Source: a virus
Virus record (IMG/VR): IMGVR_UViG_3300028835_002564
Span: 1 to 40,341 of that record
Direction: 5' to 3' (one strand)
DNA: 40,341 nucleotides
The notes below the pieces were generated by a model, which worked only from the letters and a program-made list of their open reading frames with translations, made no database searches and was not told where the DNA came from. Shown here in pieces: positions 1-7,986 of this stretch (position 1 is the stretch's first letter; each line of letters opens with the position of its first letter). The translations under genes and the position numbers were made by a program.

Positions 1-8
1 ACACCCCT

Positions 9-569
9 TCAGTCGTCCGGTGCTGCTACGTTTATCGTTACGCCCCGTATGGTGAGCAATGAATGGAATCCGTCACAAGGGCGGTTTGCCTGGCCTGTCG
101 AGGTCTTCACAGCTACAAATTGGACACTCTCATGGGAGTATCTAGTGATGCCTCCCCGTCGCTCCAGGCCCCTCGATGCTGTTACAAGTGCCTTGGCATG
201 CCGGACGCAAGGGACATATAAGACCGGATAGTCCCATAGTCCTGGTACTTGAGTAGACCTCCACCAGTAGATTTTGTGCTCTCCCCGTATATGGTCGAGA
301 AGATACTCCGTTATGCAGCATAAAGGGTAGCCTTCCGATAGACCATCAGTAAATATCTCCCGGATTGACATACGCCGAGCAACGGTAGGCCAGGTTACAA
401 CCTGGAGCCCAAGTTTGGCCGCGATCCCAACTAAGGCGAGGGTCGCTGCTGAAATCATTGTGACCGTTTCAACAGGGTTATCGTCGACAACACCAAGCAG
501 AACCAGGGCTCCAAAGACGATTGCCATCAATGCGGCTAGACCGATAATGATAATCCCTGCGGTTTTCAT
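9..569 (-). CDS. Membrane protein with CC...C..H motif
   Basis: A 186-residue protein of unknown function. The start is the ATG at 569, preceded by GAGGAGG; an in-frame start at 596 lacks such a site. Residues about 5-27 and 37-55 are hydrophobic and look like two membrane spans, placing the C-terminal domain on one face of the membrane. That domain holds a Cys-Cys pair (YPLCCI) and a later VPCVRHA motif, a spacing that could bind a metal. A GATACTC-type palindrome (599-616) sits 29 nt upstream, so it probably belongs to that regulon. A second copy (123-142) lies inside the coding region. Confidence 0.6.
   Translation of the reverse strand: MKTAGIIIIGLAALMAIVFGALVLLGVVDDNPVETVTMISAATLALVGIAAKLGLQVVTWPTVARRMSIREIFTDGLSEGYPLCCITEYLLDHIRGEHKIYWWRSTQVPGLWDYPVLYVPCVRHAKALVTASRGLERRGGITRYSHESVQFVAVKTSTGQANRPCDGFHSLLTIRGVTINVAAPDD
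123..142. promoter_or_regulatory. Operator-like palindrome (copy a)
   Basis: GACACTC-TCATGG-GAGTATC, a hyphenated inverted repeat with one G:T-type arm difference. It lies inside the 9-569 gene, so it may control a gene beyond the left edge or be an auxiliary site. Five related copies exist at 599, 9658, 39206, 39730 and 40195. Confidence 0.45.
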
Positions 570-598
570 TCGACCTCCTCGAATCTTCCCCTTCACTG

Positions 599-616
599 GA
601 CACTCCTGCGAGTATC
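599..616. promoter_or_regulatory. Operator-like palindrome (copy b)
   Basis: GACACTC-CTGC-GAGTATC, the only copy with a 4-nt spacer. It lies 29 nt upstream of the ATG at 569, matching the 25-32 nt placement of three other copies. Confidence 0.55.
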
Positions 617-918
617 TAGTGCACCCTGGGCCTGGGGAGCCTTTCTCGGTCTTCCTTCAACGGGTCCAAGACCTCCCAGCCCTCGATCTGAGCCCGGAAG
701 ATATCCCGGGCAGTGAAGCGACCCGACGCGATGATATGCCAACCTTTTTCCTCCACGAGGCGCCGGCGTCGCTCCATCCCATCCTCAGAGCAGAAGAAAT
801 GGAAGAGGGTCTCCGGCCCCCAGACACCATCAGCCAGGATCCACCTCCTTAGGTAACCGGTCCCGGGGCACCACACGAGTAGCCAGAATGGCCGGTCAAG
901 GTTTCCATGGGTAAACAT
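616..918 (-). CDS. Small protein of unknown function
   Basis: A 100-residue protein I do not recognise. It starts at an ATG 6 nt after a strong AAGGAGG and lies 18 nt downstream of the methyltransferase gene, so the two are probably cotranscribed. It is rich in Trp, Phe and Arg, with a hydrophobic aromatic N-terminal third (WLLVW, RRWILADGVW) and a charged C-terminus. It is too polar for a membrane span. The N-terminal pattern suggests a small beta-sheet protein, but no family can be named. Confidence 0.55.
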   Translation of the reverse strand: MFTHGNLDRPFWLLVWCPGTGYLRRWILADGVWGPETLFHFFCSEDGMERRRRLVEEKGWHIIASGRFTARDIFRAQIEGWEVLDPLKEDRERLPRPRVH

Positions 919-936
919 TGAATTCCTCCTTGCCTT

Positions 937-2202
937 TCATTGCTCTGTAGACACCCGGTGCCGAGCGATCTCGCAACTATTGGCGTCATTATCTATTCCG
1001 ATCACGCGGAACCCTTCTTGTAATCCAGCGACCAGGGTTGTGCCAGAGCCGCAGAATACATCCAGGATGAGGCCGCCTGGTGGGGTTATGAGGCGACAGA
1101 GGTAGCGCATGAGGGCAAGCGACTTGACCGTTGGGTGGTTGTTCTCTATCCCTTCCGGGAGTCCTGCGTTGCGCTCGGACCGAGAGGCTTTGGGGGTGTA
1201 GAAGAAGCGAGATGCACCACCTGAGTCGCCGTATTCCAAGTTCGGTGTTCCTTCGGATCGGCTTTCTTTCCCGTAAGCAGGTCCTTGGTAGCCTGCTGCA
1301 GACTTCCACTTCTTGGCCCCCGTCCCGCTCTTGAGCTGGCCACTCTGCTCATCCAGGAGCCTCACTGGGCAATCCGCTACGCAGGCCCAGACTTCCACTA
1401 TGTCGTTATCCTGTTTCTCACTGGTATAAGGATGCCCTGCGCCTCCTCCGAATGGCTTTGCACCGTCATCCCAGCGGTTTATTGTTCGGCCCTCGACTTC
1501 CCTCTCCCCTACCAGCACACATTCCTGAGAGTGGGAGAGGATGAAGTTTGCTGGGCAGCGCCCGAATGAGTGTTGCTGTGTCTTATATTGAGAATTGCTT
1601 GGAGAAGCATTGAAGGCACTTTGGCAATTCAGTTGGTTCGTCCCCCATACACCATCACCCTTTGCCCCTTGAATTCGACACCTGTCTATCCACAGTCCTC
1701 CCGTCCCCCATCTAAGCACATTCTCCGCGATATTCCTCTCGGATATGGGCTTGCGGGCAAGGACTATTGGCTCCCAAGCTGGTTTTAGAGTGGCACCTTT
1801 TGGGAAGCCCTGGCCGTACAGCCACATCAGACAATCCCTTATCTCAAACCTGGCATCCTCTAACGCGGAGGTCATCCGGTGGTAGGTCCTCGTTCCTCCC
1901 AGCGCAAGCATATGCCCGCCCGGCTTGAGGACTCGGAGGGCTTCGAGGGCCCAGGTGTAGTGCCAGTGCTGCATTGCAGGTAGGTGATTGCGGACCCGGT
2001 AGAACGAATGCTTGTTGCCATCTGCGGACCCACCGAGGTTCTCTGGCTTGGCTAACTTGTCCCATTCTTTACCCATGAACTCCAATCCATAGGGTGGGTC
2101 GGTCACGATGGCATCCACCGAGTGCCTCGGCATCCGCTTCATGACCTCTCGGCAGTCTCCAAGGATGACCAGCGCTTGCTCATTTCCCAACATCGCGTTC
2201 AT
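937..2202 (-). CDS. DNA N6-adenine/N4-cytosine methyltransferase
   Basis: A 421-residue amino-methyltransferase that transfers a methyl group from S-adenosylmethionine to an exocyclic base nitrogen. The catalytic motif IV DPPY is at residues 35-38. The SAM-binding motif I (DVFCGSGTT) starts at about residue 381, near the C-terminus. Catalytic motif before SAM motif is the beta-type order, with the target-recognition region in between. No restriction endonuclease lies beside it, so it looks like an orphan phage enzyme that marks or protects viral DNA. The start ATG overlaps the previous stop (ATGA), indicating translational coupling. Target sequence and base cannot be told from this. Confidence 0.9.
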   Translation of the reverse strand: MNAMLGNEQALVILGDCREVMKRMPRHSVDAIVTDPPYGLEFMGKEWDKLAKPENLGGSADGNKHSFYRVRNHLPAMQHWHYTWALEALRVLKPGGHMLALGGTRTYHRMTSALEDARFEIRDCLMWLYGQGFPKGATLKPAWEPIVLARKPISERNIAENVLRWGTGGLWIDRCRIQGAKGDGVWGTNQLNCQSAFNASPSNSQYKTQQHSFGRCPANFILSHSQECVLVGEREVEGRTINRWDDGAKPFGGGAGHPYTSEKQDNDIVEVWACVADCPVRLLDEQSGQLKSGTGAKKWKSAAGYQGPAYGKESRSEGTPNLEYGDSGGASRFFYTPKASRSERNAGLPEGIENNHPTVKSLALMRYLCRLITPPGGLILDVFCGSGTTLVAGLQEGFRVIGIDNDANSCEIARHRVSTEQ

Positions 2203-2405
2203 CTAGAATATCCCCGGATCTCCTCGTGGCTAATGGTATCTTCATGGCCACATGCCAGCACGTCACGGTAGGTGACCAGGACCCAGCGCTTGTCCGGCTG
2301 ACCCATGAGGCGGCTGACACAGACCTGCTCATGTTTGACCAAGCCCTTCATGGCCCCACAATGGAAACAGTAGCGGCGCATTGCATAGTGAAACGTCCGT
2401 TCCAT
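2199..2405 (-). CDS. Small Cys/His zinc-finger-like protein
   Basis: A 68-residue protein with a CFHC pair near residue 13, a further Cys at about 29 and a CGHE motif near 52, consistent with one zinc site. A GGGAGG site lies 7 nt before its ATG and its stop overlaps the methyltransferase start. Such small zinc-ribbon proteins recur throughout this window. Specific function unknown. Confidence 0.55.
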   Translation of the reverse strand: MERTFHYAMRRYCFHCGAMKGLVKHEQVCVSRLMGQPDKRWVLVTYRDVLACGHEDTISHEEIRGYSR

Positions 2406-2426
2406 GAGTCATCCTCCCGGCGCAGT

Positions 2427-2783
2427 CTAGTGATGATCGACAATGGCATCCCAGTGTTGGGCGCGATGCGTTCTAGGCATGGATGACCCGAGTTTGGGGA
2501 AAGCCCGCTGGCTAACGGCTTCTTCGTCAGCATGTAACCACAGACATAGAGCGATCACTTGGTCAGCGAAGGGGATTTTCCCCTTGAAGCCCCAAGCGGC
2601 CCCCACGCAGTGATACATTGCACCGTTGAAGATCCCTAATGGGCGAGTACTCCCCCTCCTCTTTTGTATGAACCATGTACCTATCTGTATCCGGCCCGTC
2701 TCTTCCCAAACAGCGTAGGCTTGTTCGCCGATCAGGTGGCGCAGTTGCGCTTCCGCTCTTTGCTCTTCGTCTTTCCTAATCAC
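2427..2783 (-). CDS. Conserved phage-type small protein
   Basis: About 118 residues if translation starts at the GTG at 2783, whose reading overlaps the preceding stop (GTGATTAG). A longer open frame to 2864 would overlap the upstream gene deeply and has no ribosome site. The protein begins with a charged helix and has a Cys-containing centre followed by a helical end (PFADQVIALCLWLHADEE). I recognise the general pattern from phage hypothetical proteins but no function. The start choice is uncertain. Confidence 0.5.
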   Translation of the reverse strand: MIRKDEEQRAEAQLRHLIGEQAYAVWEETGRIQIGTWFIQKRRGSTRPLGIFNGAMYHCVGAAWGFKGKIPFADQVIALCLWLHADEEAVSQRAFPKLGSSMPRTHRAQHWDAIVDHH

Positions 2784-3003
2784 CGCCAGCCACCGGGAAG
2801 ACGAGATGGATTTCTTGGGCCTCGGGGTCGAACTCGGTGATGCGCTCGGACGTCTCAACACCACCGTTTAGCCTGAACGCAGCGCCGCCCTGGGCCAACA
2901 CCTCCTCGAAGATCCGTTGAACTTCCTTTACGGCCGCCTCCTCCTCCGTCTCCCAAGTAACGTCCGTGTGGCCTCCCCCTCCGTAGAATACGAGCTTGTG
3001 CAT
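2776..3003 (-). CDS. Small conserved phage hypothetical
   Basis: A 75-residue protein. The ATG at 3003 follows GAAGGAGG at proper spacing and is preferred over the upstream in-frame start at 3060. The order of a short strand, a helix with many Glu (EEEAAVKEVQRIFEEVLAQGG) and a final FDP...EIHLVFPV segment resembles a small alpha/beta protein widespread in phage genomes. Function unknown. Overlaps the next gene by 8 nt. Confidence 0.6.
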   Translation of the reverse strand: MHKLVFYGGGGHTDVTWETEEEAAVKEVQRIFEEVLAQGGAAFRLNGGVETSERITEFDPEAQEIHLVFPVAGGD

Positions 3004-3077
3004 GATAGCCTCCTTCAATTCCAACGCTACCAACTCATCCAACGATTCCAACGATTCCATTCAATGATCGGCATCTC

Positions 3078-3422
3078 TCAGCCCTGGCTCAGTCTAGAAA
3101 CGATATCATCGACCGAGGTGAAGCCGAACTTTTGGAGTGATTCATAGACGGCCCCCCCCTTCAATACCACCTCTACGACCTCCGCTATCAAAAAGTTGGA
3201 CTTCGCATGGTGGCGGAGGTAGGCCTTATAGTTGCCCATCTTGAAGCCGCGCCCTCTCATATAGGCCTTCACCAAGGAGCAGAGGATTTTGATCGCGAGT
3301 TTTGTTGTGCAGTAGTCCAAGCTAAGCACAAGAGCCTCCCATTCCCAGGCCAACTCCTTAACGTCGGCCTTCAGGGTGGACTGGCTGAGCCCAAGCTGCT
3401 TTGCGAATATCTCTGTGGTCAT
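3078..3422 (-). CDS. Helix-turn-helix-like protein
   Basis: A 114-residue protein. The first 25 residues (FAKQLGLSQSTLKADVKELA) fit a helix-turn-helix, and the rest is helical and basic. It could be a transcription regulator, but the HTH call rests on pattern alone. It begins 7 nt after the preceding stop, behind a G-rich stretch that may be its ribosome site. No operator could be assigned to it. Confidence 0.5.
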   Translation of the reverse strand: MTTEIFAKQLGLSQSTLKADVKELAWEWEALVLSLDYCTTKLAIKILCSLVKAYMRGRGFKMGNYKAYLRHHAKSNFLIAEVVEVVLKGGAVYESLQKFGFTSVDDIVSRLSQG

Positions 3423-3429
3423 ACCGGCT

Positions 3430-3804
3430 CTAGACCCCCCACTCTTGCTTTACCCAGCCTTCCGCCATGATCTCCATGGCTTCGTACTGGGCTTTCATGC
3501 CGGCTGCCTCCCACCACCCCTTTCCTGCCATAGACTCCCAGAGCTCGGAGCTGCCGGGCAGCCTGTGGCCGTCGTCGCCATCACGGGCCCTGTAGAACGA
3601 GATCGTGTTGTCCCCACCCTCCGAGTACATACGGAGAGACTTCATCGACCTGGGCGGCGCCATCTTCGACTGCTTAAGCGTGAAAAGAGCAAGTTGGTAA
3701 ACCCACCACAGATCGCCGCTCTCCACACTCATGTAGAAGGTCCCCTTCTCGTGCTCTATCTTGACCAGGCACCAGTCTCTACCGTGGCCATACTTGTCCT
3801 TCAT
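3430..3804 (-). CDS. Hypothetical protein, W/Y-rich
   Basis: A 124-residue protein with no family recognised. It is rich in Trp and Tyr, with an N-terminal part that looks like beta strands (WCLVKIEHEKGTFYMSV) and a helical C-terminus. The ATG lies only 1 nt after the upstream gene's stop and no clear ribosome site is visible, so it is probably translated by coupling. Confidence 0.5.
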   Translation of the reverse strand: MKDKYGHGRDWCLVKIEHEKGTFYMSVESGDLWWVYQLALFTLKQSKMAPPRSMKSLRMYSEGGDNTISFYRARDGDDGHRLPGSSELWESMAGKGWWEAAGMKAQYEAMEIMAEGWVKQEWGV

Positions 3805-3805
3805 G

Positions 3806-4045
3806 TCAACTCAGATGCCTGCGCCCCGTAAGTTCAGCTTCATACAGGGTCATGGACCAATCCTCGATCTGCTTTACCGTGAAACCCGACCTCTTGGCCA
3901 GGCGCTCGATGCGCTCCATGTGGTCTGCGGTTTGCCTCATCACCTTGTCGACCGACATGCCGGGGGCATCGACCATCCTCTGGAGGATGTTGTACAGCCG
4001 CTTCCCTTCCTGGGACGCCATAAGTCGTGCGAGCTCAATAATCAT
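3806..4045 (-). CDS. Small helical protein
   Basis: A 79-residue, almost wholly helical protein. The start is taken as the ATG at 4045, after a GGAGAGAGG stretch; an in-frame GTG at 4069 lacks a ribosome site. Alternating charged and hydrophobic residues suggest a helical bundle or a DNA- or protein-binding adaptor. No family recognised. Confidence 0.5.
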   Translation of the reverse strand: MIIELARLMASQEGKRLYNILQRMVDAPGMSVDKVMRQTADHMERIERLAKRSGFTVKQIEDWSMTLYEAELTGRRHLS

Positions 4046-4092
4046 CGCCCTCTCACCTCTCTCCTTCACCCGGAGGTGTCATTATGGGGTCT

Positions 4093-4281
4093 TTACTCAC
4101 CCTGTAGCACCGCGATAGCGCCCTTCAACCGTCGAATATACTCTTCGCTCTGCTGAATGGCCTCGCGTTGAGATTCTTTTTCGGCCCAGGCTGTAGCGAG
4201 CTCCCATTCTGCTTCCATCAAGGCCACAAGGAATACCGTTGTGGCATTGGAGTGTGGTTGTTTTACTGGATGGGCTTGCAA
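4093..4281 (-). CDS. Small coiled-coil protein
   Basis: A 62-residue protein starting at a TTG 8 nt after AGGAGG. The C-terminal two thirds (ALMEAEWELATAWAEKESQ and beyond) are heptad-like and likely form a coiled coil. Function unknown; the TTG start is an inference from the ribosome site. Confidence 0.45.
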   Translation of the reverse strand: MQAHPVKQPHSNATTVFLVALMEAEWELATAWAEKESQREAIQQSEEYIRRLKGAIAVLQGE

Positions 4282-4324
4282 TTCAAGGCCCTCCTAAGGC
4301 TGCGGCATGATGCCGCGCCCTTAG

Positions 4325-4963
4325 CTACCAGCTAAAGTCGAGCCCCTCAAGGGCCTCCCGAGACTCCTGGATCTGTGTCAGGCCGCTATCCAAGGCCTCT
4401 GCTACCTCAGAGGCACTCTCAAATCGTTCTGTCTCAGGGAAGTGCTCCTCCAGACTCTCCACGAGTGCCTCGATCTCCTTCTTGAGGGGTTCCAGTTCAG
4501 ATTCCGCCGCAGAGAGAGCTGTGGTTACCTTTGTGAGGGCTTCTTGCCGTCGTCCTGCCACCGTCCTTGGCCGCGGTGCCCTGGCTGGAGAGGGTGGAGC
4601 CACTGCCTGGGGTGTTGGTCTTATGGGCAGGGGTGTGACCGTTAGAATGGGCTGGAGGTCCTGGTCTGTGATCCAGCCCTTCTCGCGCCATTCATGCAAA
4701 GCAGCCAAGAGGTTGTGCTTGACCAGAGGGAAGTACACATCCGGGTCATTATCGGGGCCGAACTCACCGATCCGCTCCAGCGTGCCTTTGCCCATGGTGG
4801 AGAAGATGTAACCAAAAGGGCGCTCTTCTCTCTTGAAGGCCCAGGCGTTGCGCCGACTAAGAACCTGGGCACCAGCAACATCTCGTACCATACCGCGCTG
4901 GAGGCCACAACAAGGACATATGGCCTGGCGGAATACAGTAGGTTCATATGCTCGTGTCGTCAT
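4325..4963 (-). CDS. Zinc-finger and coiled-coil protein
   Basis: A 212-residue protein beginning at an ATG after GAGGAG. An N-terminal CPCC pair near residue 17 may be half a zinc site. The middle (about 108-138) is Pro/Ala/Arg-rich and probably disordered. Residues about 140-210 are strongly heptad-like, rich in Glu and Leu, and predict a coiled coil. The layout (binding head, linker, oligomerising tail) suggests a structural or DNA-associated adaptor, but no family is recognised. Confidence 0.55.
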   Translation of the reverse strand: MTTRAYEPTVFRQAICPCCGLQRGMVRDVAGAQVLSRRNAWAFKREERPFGYIFSTMGKGTLERIGEFGPDNDPDVYFPLVKHNLLAALHEWREKGWITDQDLQPILTVTPLPIRPTPQAVAPPSPARAPRPRTVAGRRQEALTKVTTALSAAESELEPLKKEIEALVESLEEHFPETERFESASEVAEALDSGLTQIQESREALEGLDFSW

Positions 4964-4973
4964 CTTCTACTCC

Positions 4974-5333
4974 TCAATCACGGCGCCTTGAGAACCACGG
5001 CCTGGCCACCTGTCGGTTCTGGGCAAGGTTGTCGGCGTCCCCATACAGTGCCACTCTCCGGACCGACTCGGGGGTGATCCTCTGGGTAGTCTTGAATCCC
5101 CACTTTTTCGCCAGCGATGGGAGTCTCCGGACCTCATTGAGAATATAGATGAGCTCATCATCGTCGAGAGACCCTGCCCAGCCCGGCATGAGGAGTTCCA
5201 CCTGACCGTTTTTATGCCCGTTTCGGCCCCGTTTTGTCTGTATTCCTATCTGCGGGAAATCATCCAAGGGCACAGCGGTACCCTGGGACGCCGAAGGGTT
5301 CTGCTCAACTTGTTTACTAGAATTCCTGGTCAT
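4974..5333 (-). CDS. Hypothetical protein
   Basis: A 119-residue protein. The ATG lies 17 nt inside the end of the upstream gene, so it is probably translated by coupling. The N-terminal 40 residues are polar and likely disordered; the rest (DDDELIYILNEVRRLPSLAKKW) is helical. No family recognised. Confidence 0.5.
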   Translation of the reverse strand: MTRNSSKQVEQNPSASQGTAVPLDDFPQIGIQTKRGRNGHKNGQVELLMPGWAGSLDDDELIYILNEVRRLPSLAKKWGFKTTQRITPESVRRVALYGDADNLAQNRQVARPWFSRRRD

Positions 5334-5781
5334 CTTTTTGCCCCGGGTTCAGGGCTTTGAAACCACGATCGATCATCATCTGGTAAAGGGTCTCTTCCGA
5401 GCCGGTGAGCATGTAGGGGAGGAAGATCTCCTCAAACTCAACCATCCCAGTTTCCAGGATGGCCATCTGGGCCTCGACCCAGTCCTTGACAATCCGCCAG
5501 GCCACACGGGCCGCCTGGCCTTCACGTACAGCGTTGGCGTCTACCTGCCGGAGACTGTGCTGCTCCCTGAGCGTCCTCTCGACGGCCGGGACGTTCGCCG
5601 GCAGTCGGAAGGAGAGATCACCGTTCTTGGTCGTAACTCTCCATGCCACCGCAGTCAGCTCATGGGTGTCGGGGTCATAGTCCATAATGACCCGTCGGCC
5701 ACCGTGCTTGACCAGGCTCTTGATGATCTCGGCGGCCGTATTATCCACCGGCACCTTTGTGGTGTAGTTCATCAGTCCCAT
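5317..5781 (-). CDS. Conserved phage hypothetical protein
   Basis: A 154-residue protein. The ATG at 5781 follows GAGAGGAGG; the open frame extends to 5856 without a better site. An alpha/beta N-terminal part opens with NYTTKVPV and AEIIKSLVKHG, followed by strands and a conserved helical core with AARVAWRIVKDWVEAQMA. I recognise this architecture as a recurrent phage protein usually left as hypothetical, often in early or replication neighbourhoods. Biochemical role unknown. It overlaps both flanking genes. Confidence 0.65.
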   Translation of the reverse strand: MGLMNYTTKVPVDNTAAEIIKSLVKHGGRRVIMDYDPDTHELTAVAWRVTTKNGDLSFRLPANVPAVERTLREQHSLRQVDANAVREGQAARVAWRIVKDWVEAQMAILETGMVEFEEIFLPYMLTGSEETLYQMMIDRGFKALNPGQKDDQEF

Positions 5782-6067
5782 GGCGTTGCCTCCTCTCGCG
5801 TGACCTTGCCATGAAGAGGGTCGCAGCTTCCCGTATTGTCTGCGGCATCGCTCCAAGTTTGACCGCCAGTCTCCGTTTGTTAGCAGTCAGGTCATAGTGG
5901 TCCAAGCCTGTATCTTCCTCCTTCTGGAACCATGCCCGTTTCAGGCCGAGCTGTGCAGCAAACGAGTCCAGTTCGTCAAGGGTGTCCGCATACAGATGGC
6001 AGGAGGCGCTGAACGGCCACTGGCGAGTCCGCTTTGTAGGCATCATGGGATCCACGTAAATGGCCAT
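5741..6067 (-). CDS. DUF4031 domain protein
   Basis: About 108 residues matching the DUF4031 family by its hallmarks: an N-terminal IYVDPMMPTKR, a HLYADTLDELDSFAAQLGL segment, and HYDLTANKRRLAVKLGA. The family is common in phages and actinobacteria, with no established activity. The start is set at 6067 because family members open with M-x-x-YVDP; an in-frame ATG at 6085 sits directly after the upstream stop and is a possible alternative. The end overlaps the next gene by about 40 nt. Confidence 0.8.
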   Translation of the reverse strand: MAIYVDPMMPTKRTRQWPFSASCHLYADTLDELDSFAAQLGLKRAWFQKEEDTGLDHYDLTANKRRLAVKLGAMPQTIREAATLFMARSRERRQRHGTDELHHKGAGG

Positions 6068-6085
6068 CGGCTCTATCATCCTCAT

Positions 6086-7051
6086 TCAAATCGGCAACTC
6101 CCTCCACTCGCGTCCGTCCAGCAGTGCACCGGCGGCTCGGTGACCGACACGGCGCATGTAACAGTCACCACGTCGAAAGTGTCCGTCATGCTCTCGGCCA
6201 TCACCATTCACCTGGTCAACTATCCCACGCCGCATGTCCCCACCAAGGTCGCCTCCAGCAAATGGCTCCCATGGCCCCCACCCCCCCCATCCCTTGAAGA
6301 AGAACGGCACCCTGGCTTTGACACAGTCATCCCGGGTCTTGCGAAACCAGTCTGGATGCGATGGCCTGGCCTCAGGGCCGGACTCGCCGCTGGCCACAAT
6401 CAGGTCTACAAACCGGCCTTTACCATCGCAGTCAGGGCAAGGTGTCCATTCAGCATCCTCGTCGGGTTCTATGCTTATTCGGTACCCGCCTTCGCCGCCA
6501 CAGCTTTCACAGTATAGGTATGGGCTGAAATCGACAGCACCCAATGCTGGCTCATACGAGACCCACAGCACAGGGGCGATCCCTCGCAGGTTCGCCAGCG
6601 CGTCGATTCGACAGGCCCAATCCTGGCTCTCGACCGATACTCCTGGCCAGACATTCTGTGGCCAGACCTCTTTGGGGAAGCCGGTATCCCTCTTGCTCAT
6701 TTGGCGTTGCTCCACGTGGTGGACCATAAGCCCTGGCCGCTTGGTGAGGAGAAAGAAGGTGTGGCGCTCCTCGGCGGCCATGACGTCAAAGACCTGGTCT
6801 CTGTAATACGTCGGCACAAGCGGGTGATAGAGGTCCCCCATGGAGGGGAGTAGGATCTTCTTTGATTTGCGCCAAGTCCCTGGCTCGCCCAGACGGCTCT
6901 CGTGGATATGTATGGTGTCAAAGGGACCTCGCTTCCAGCGCAGAGTCTCACGCTCCGCAAAGCAGTGCTGACACCCCGGGCTGATCTTGGTGCAGCCAGA
7001 TACTGGGTTCCAGGTAGCGTCAACATAAGGTATCGCAGTTTTGGCGCCCAT
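6086..7051 (-). CDS. DUF5131 (phage Gp37/Gp68) family protein
   Basis: About 321 residues matching the Gp37/Gp68-like DUF5131 family. The N-terminus has NPVSGCTKISPGCQHCFAE, a three-Cys cluster resembling those of radical SAM enzymes. Further hallmarks are LLTKRPG, WPGVSVESQ, WVSYEPALG and ESGPEARP, in family order. Activity is not established; the Cys motif suggests an iron-sulfur cluster. Unusually, a CESCGGEGG...CPDCDGKG insertion, like a DnaJ-type zinc ribbon, interrupts the segment between the EPALG and ESGPEARP motifs. The ATG at 7051 is preferred; a TTG at 7069 overlaps the integrase stop. Confidence 0.85.
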   Translation of the reverse strand: MGAKTAIPYVDATWNPVSGCTKISPGCQHCFAERETLRWKRGPFDTIHIHESRLGEPGTWRKSKKILLPSMGDLYHPLVPTYYRDQVFDVMAAEERHTFFLLTKRPGLMVHHVEQRQMSKRDTGFPKEVWPQNVWPGVSVESQDWACRIDALANLRGIAPVLWVSYEPALGAVDFSPYLYCESCGGEGGYRISIEPDEDAEWTPCPDCDGKGRFVDLIVASGESGPEARPSHPDWFRKTRDDCVKARVPFFFKGWGGWGPWEPFAGGDLGGDMRRGIVDQVNGDGREHDGHFRRGDCYMRRVGHRAAGALLDGREWRELPI

Positions 7052-7065
7052 TTTGCTTCCCCATC

Positions 7066-7938
7066 TCAAACGTTTGAGTCAACAGGTATTTCCTTCCAGA
7101 TAGCCAGCCAGGGGAGTGTTGAAAAAGCTATCTTGTCGAGGTCCACGTCCGAGGCCCCGGCCTCCACTCTTTTCCCATCCAGGTGGATCACCGTCGTCGG
7201 CGACGCATACCTCTCGGCGATATCCCGCGTCGAGGCCTTCCACCTCATGAAGTTGTGCGCGTCGACACTATTCAGGCCACCACGCATAAGGGTTTGTGTG
7301 ATCGTATGTCGGATCGCGTGCCAGGCAGCTCCCTTCCCCGAGGGGCCGAGCAGCCCTGCAGCAGCCTTCAACTCCGCGAATACCTTGGAAATGCTTGCTG
7401 GAGAGATGCGACGCCATCTGTAGGCACGCAGGTGCGGCAAGATCTCATCCGGTATCAGATGGTAGCGTTGCCGGCCGCCCTTATGAGTCTCAACGTAAAT
7501 CAGCCCACTCTCCCACTCGAAGTCCTCATCGCCGATTTCCCCGATCTCCACTCTGCGTATGCCGTAGGTGGTCGAGACGGCCAGAAAGGCCCGGTGTCGG
7601 TCCGTCATGCTGGCGGATGCCCTTATCAGGGCGGTGATTACGTCTTCACCTAGCGCAAGTCTGCTTTCGTCCCGTTCGCTGATAGTGGGACCTTCCCCTT
7701 TATTGAAAGGCCACGGGACCCCGTTGGCCTCAAAGATCCTCTTCAACACGCCGAAGTTAAACTTCAATGTTCCAGGCTTGCAGTGTCGCCTAGCCCGATA
7801 CTGTAACCAGGCCTCCACTGCCTCCCGGTCCAGCTCCCGGTCTCCTAACCAGGCGCAAAAGGCCCGGGCGTGGCCGATTATTGACCTGGATACACCGGGC
7901 TTAAGTTTACTCAAGTATGTTTCCAGTACGTCAGGCAT
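7066..7938 (-). CDS. Tyrosine recombinase (integrase)
   Basis: A 290-residue phage-type site-specific recombinase of the XerC/XerD fold. The N-terminal SAM-like core-binding domain covers about 1-85. All catalytic positions are visible: Arg128 (YGIRRVEI), Lys153 (THKGG), His207-x-x-Arg210 (WHAIRH), Trp233 (FMRWK) and the nucleophile Tyr244 (AERY). It would cut and rejoin attP and attB by a 3'-phosphotyrosine intermediate, giving integration and excision. The ATG follows AAGGAG. No attP core or tRNA fragment could be identified beside it. Presence implies a temperate or integrative lifestyle. Confidence 0.92.
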   Translation of the reverse strand: MPDVLETYLSKLKPGVSRSIIGHARAFCAWLGDRELDREAVEAWLQYRARRHCKPGTLKFNFGVLKRIFEANGVPWPFNKGEGPTISERDESRLALGEDVITALIRASASMTDRHRAFLAVSTTYGIRRVEIGEIGDEDFEWESGLIYVETHKGGRQRYHLIPDEILPHLRAYRWRRISPASISKVFAELKAAAGLLGPSGKGAAWHAIRHTITQTLMRGGLNSVDAHNFMRWKASTRDIAERYASPTTVIHLDGKRVEAGASDVDLDKIAFSTLPWLAIWKEIPVDSNV

Positions 7939-7986
7939 GTCAGCCTTGCTCCTTGGCCAAGCAACTATTCAGGGCGTTGCGACTTC

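Noticed and set aside
7939-7986. attP core beside the integrase
   Set aside because: No tRNA-like 3' end or direct repeat could be recognised by eye; the gap is only 48 bp.
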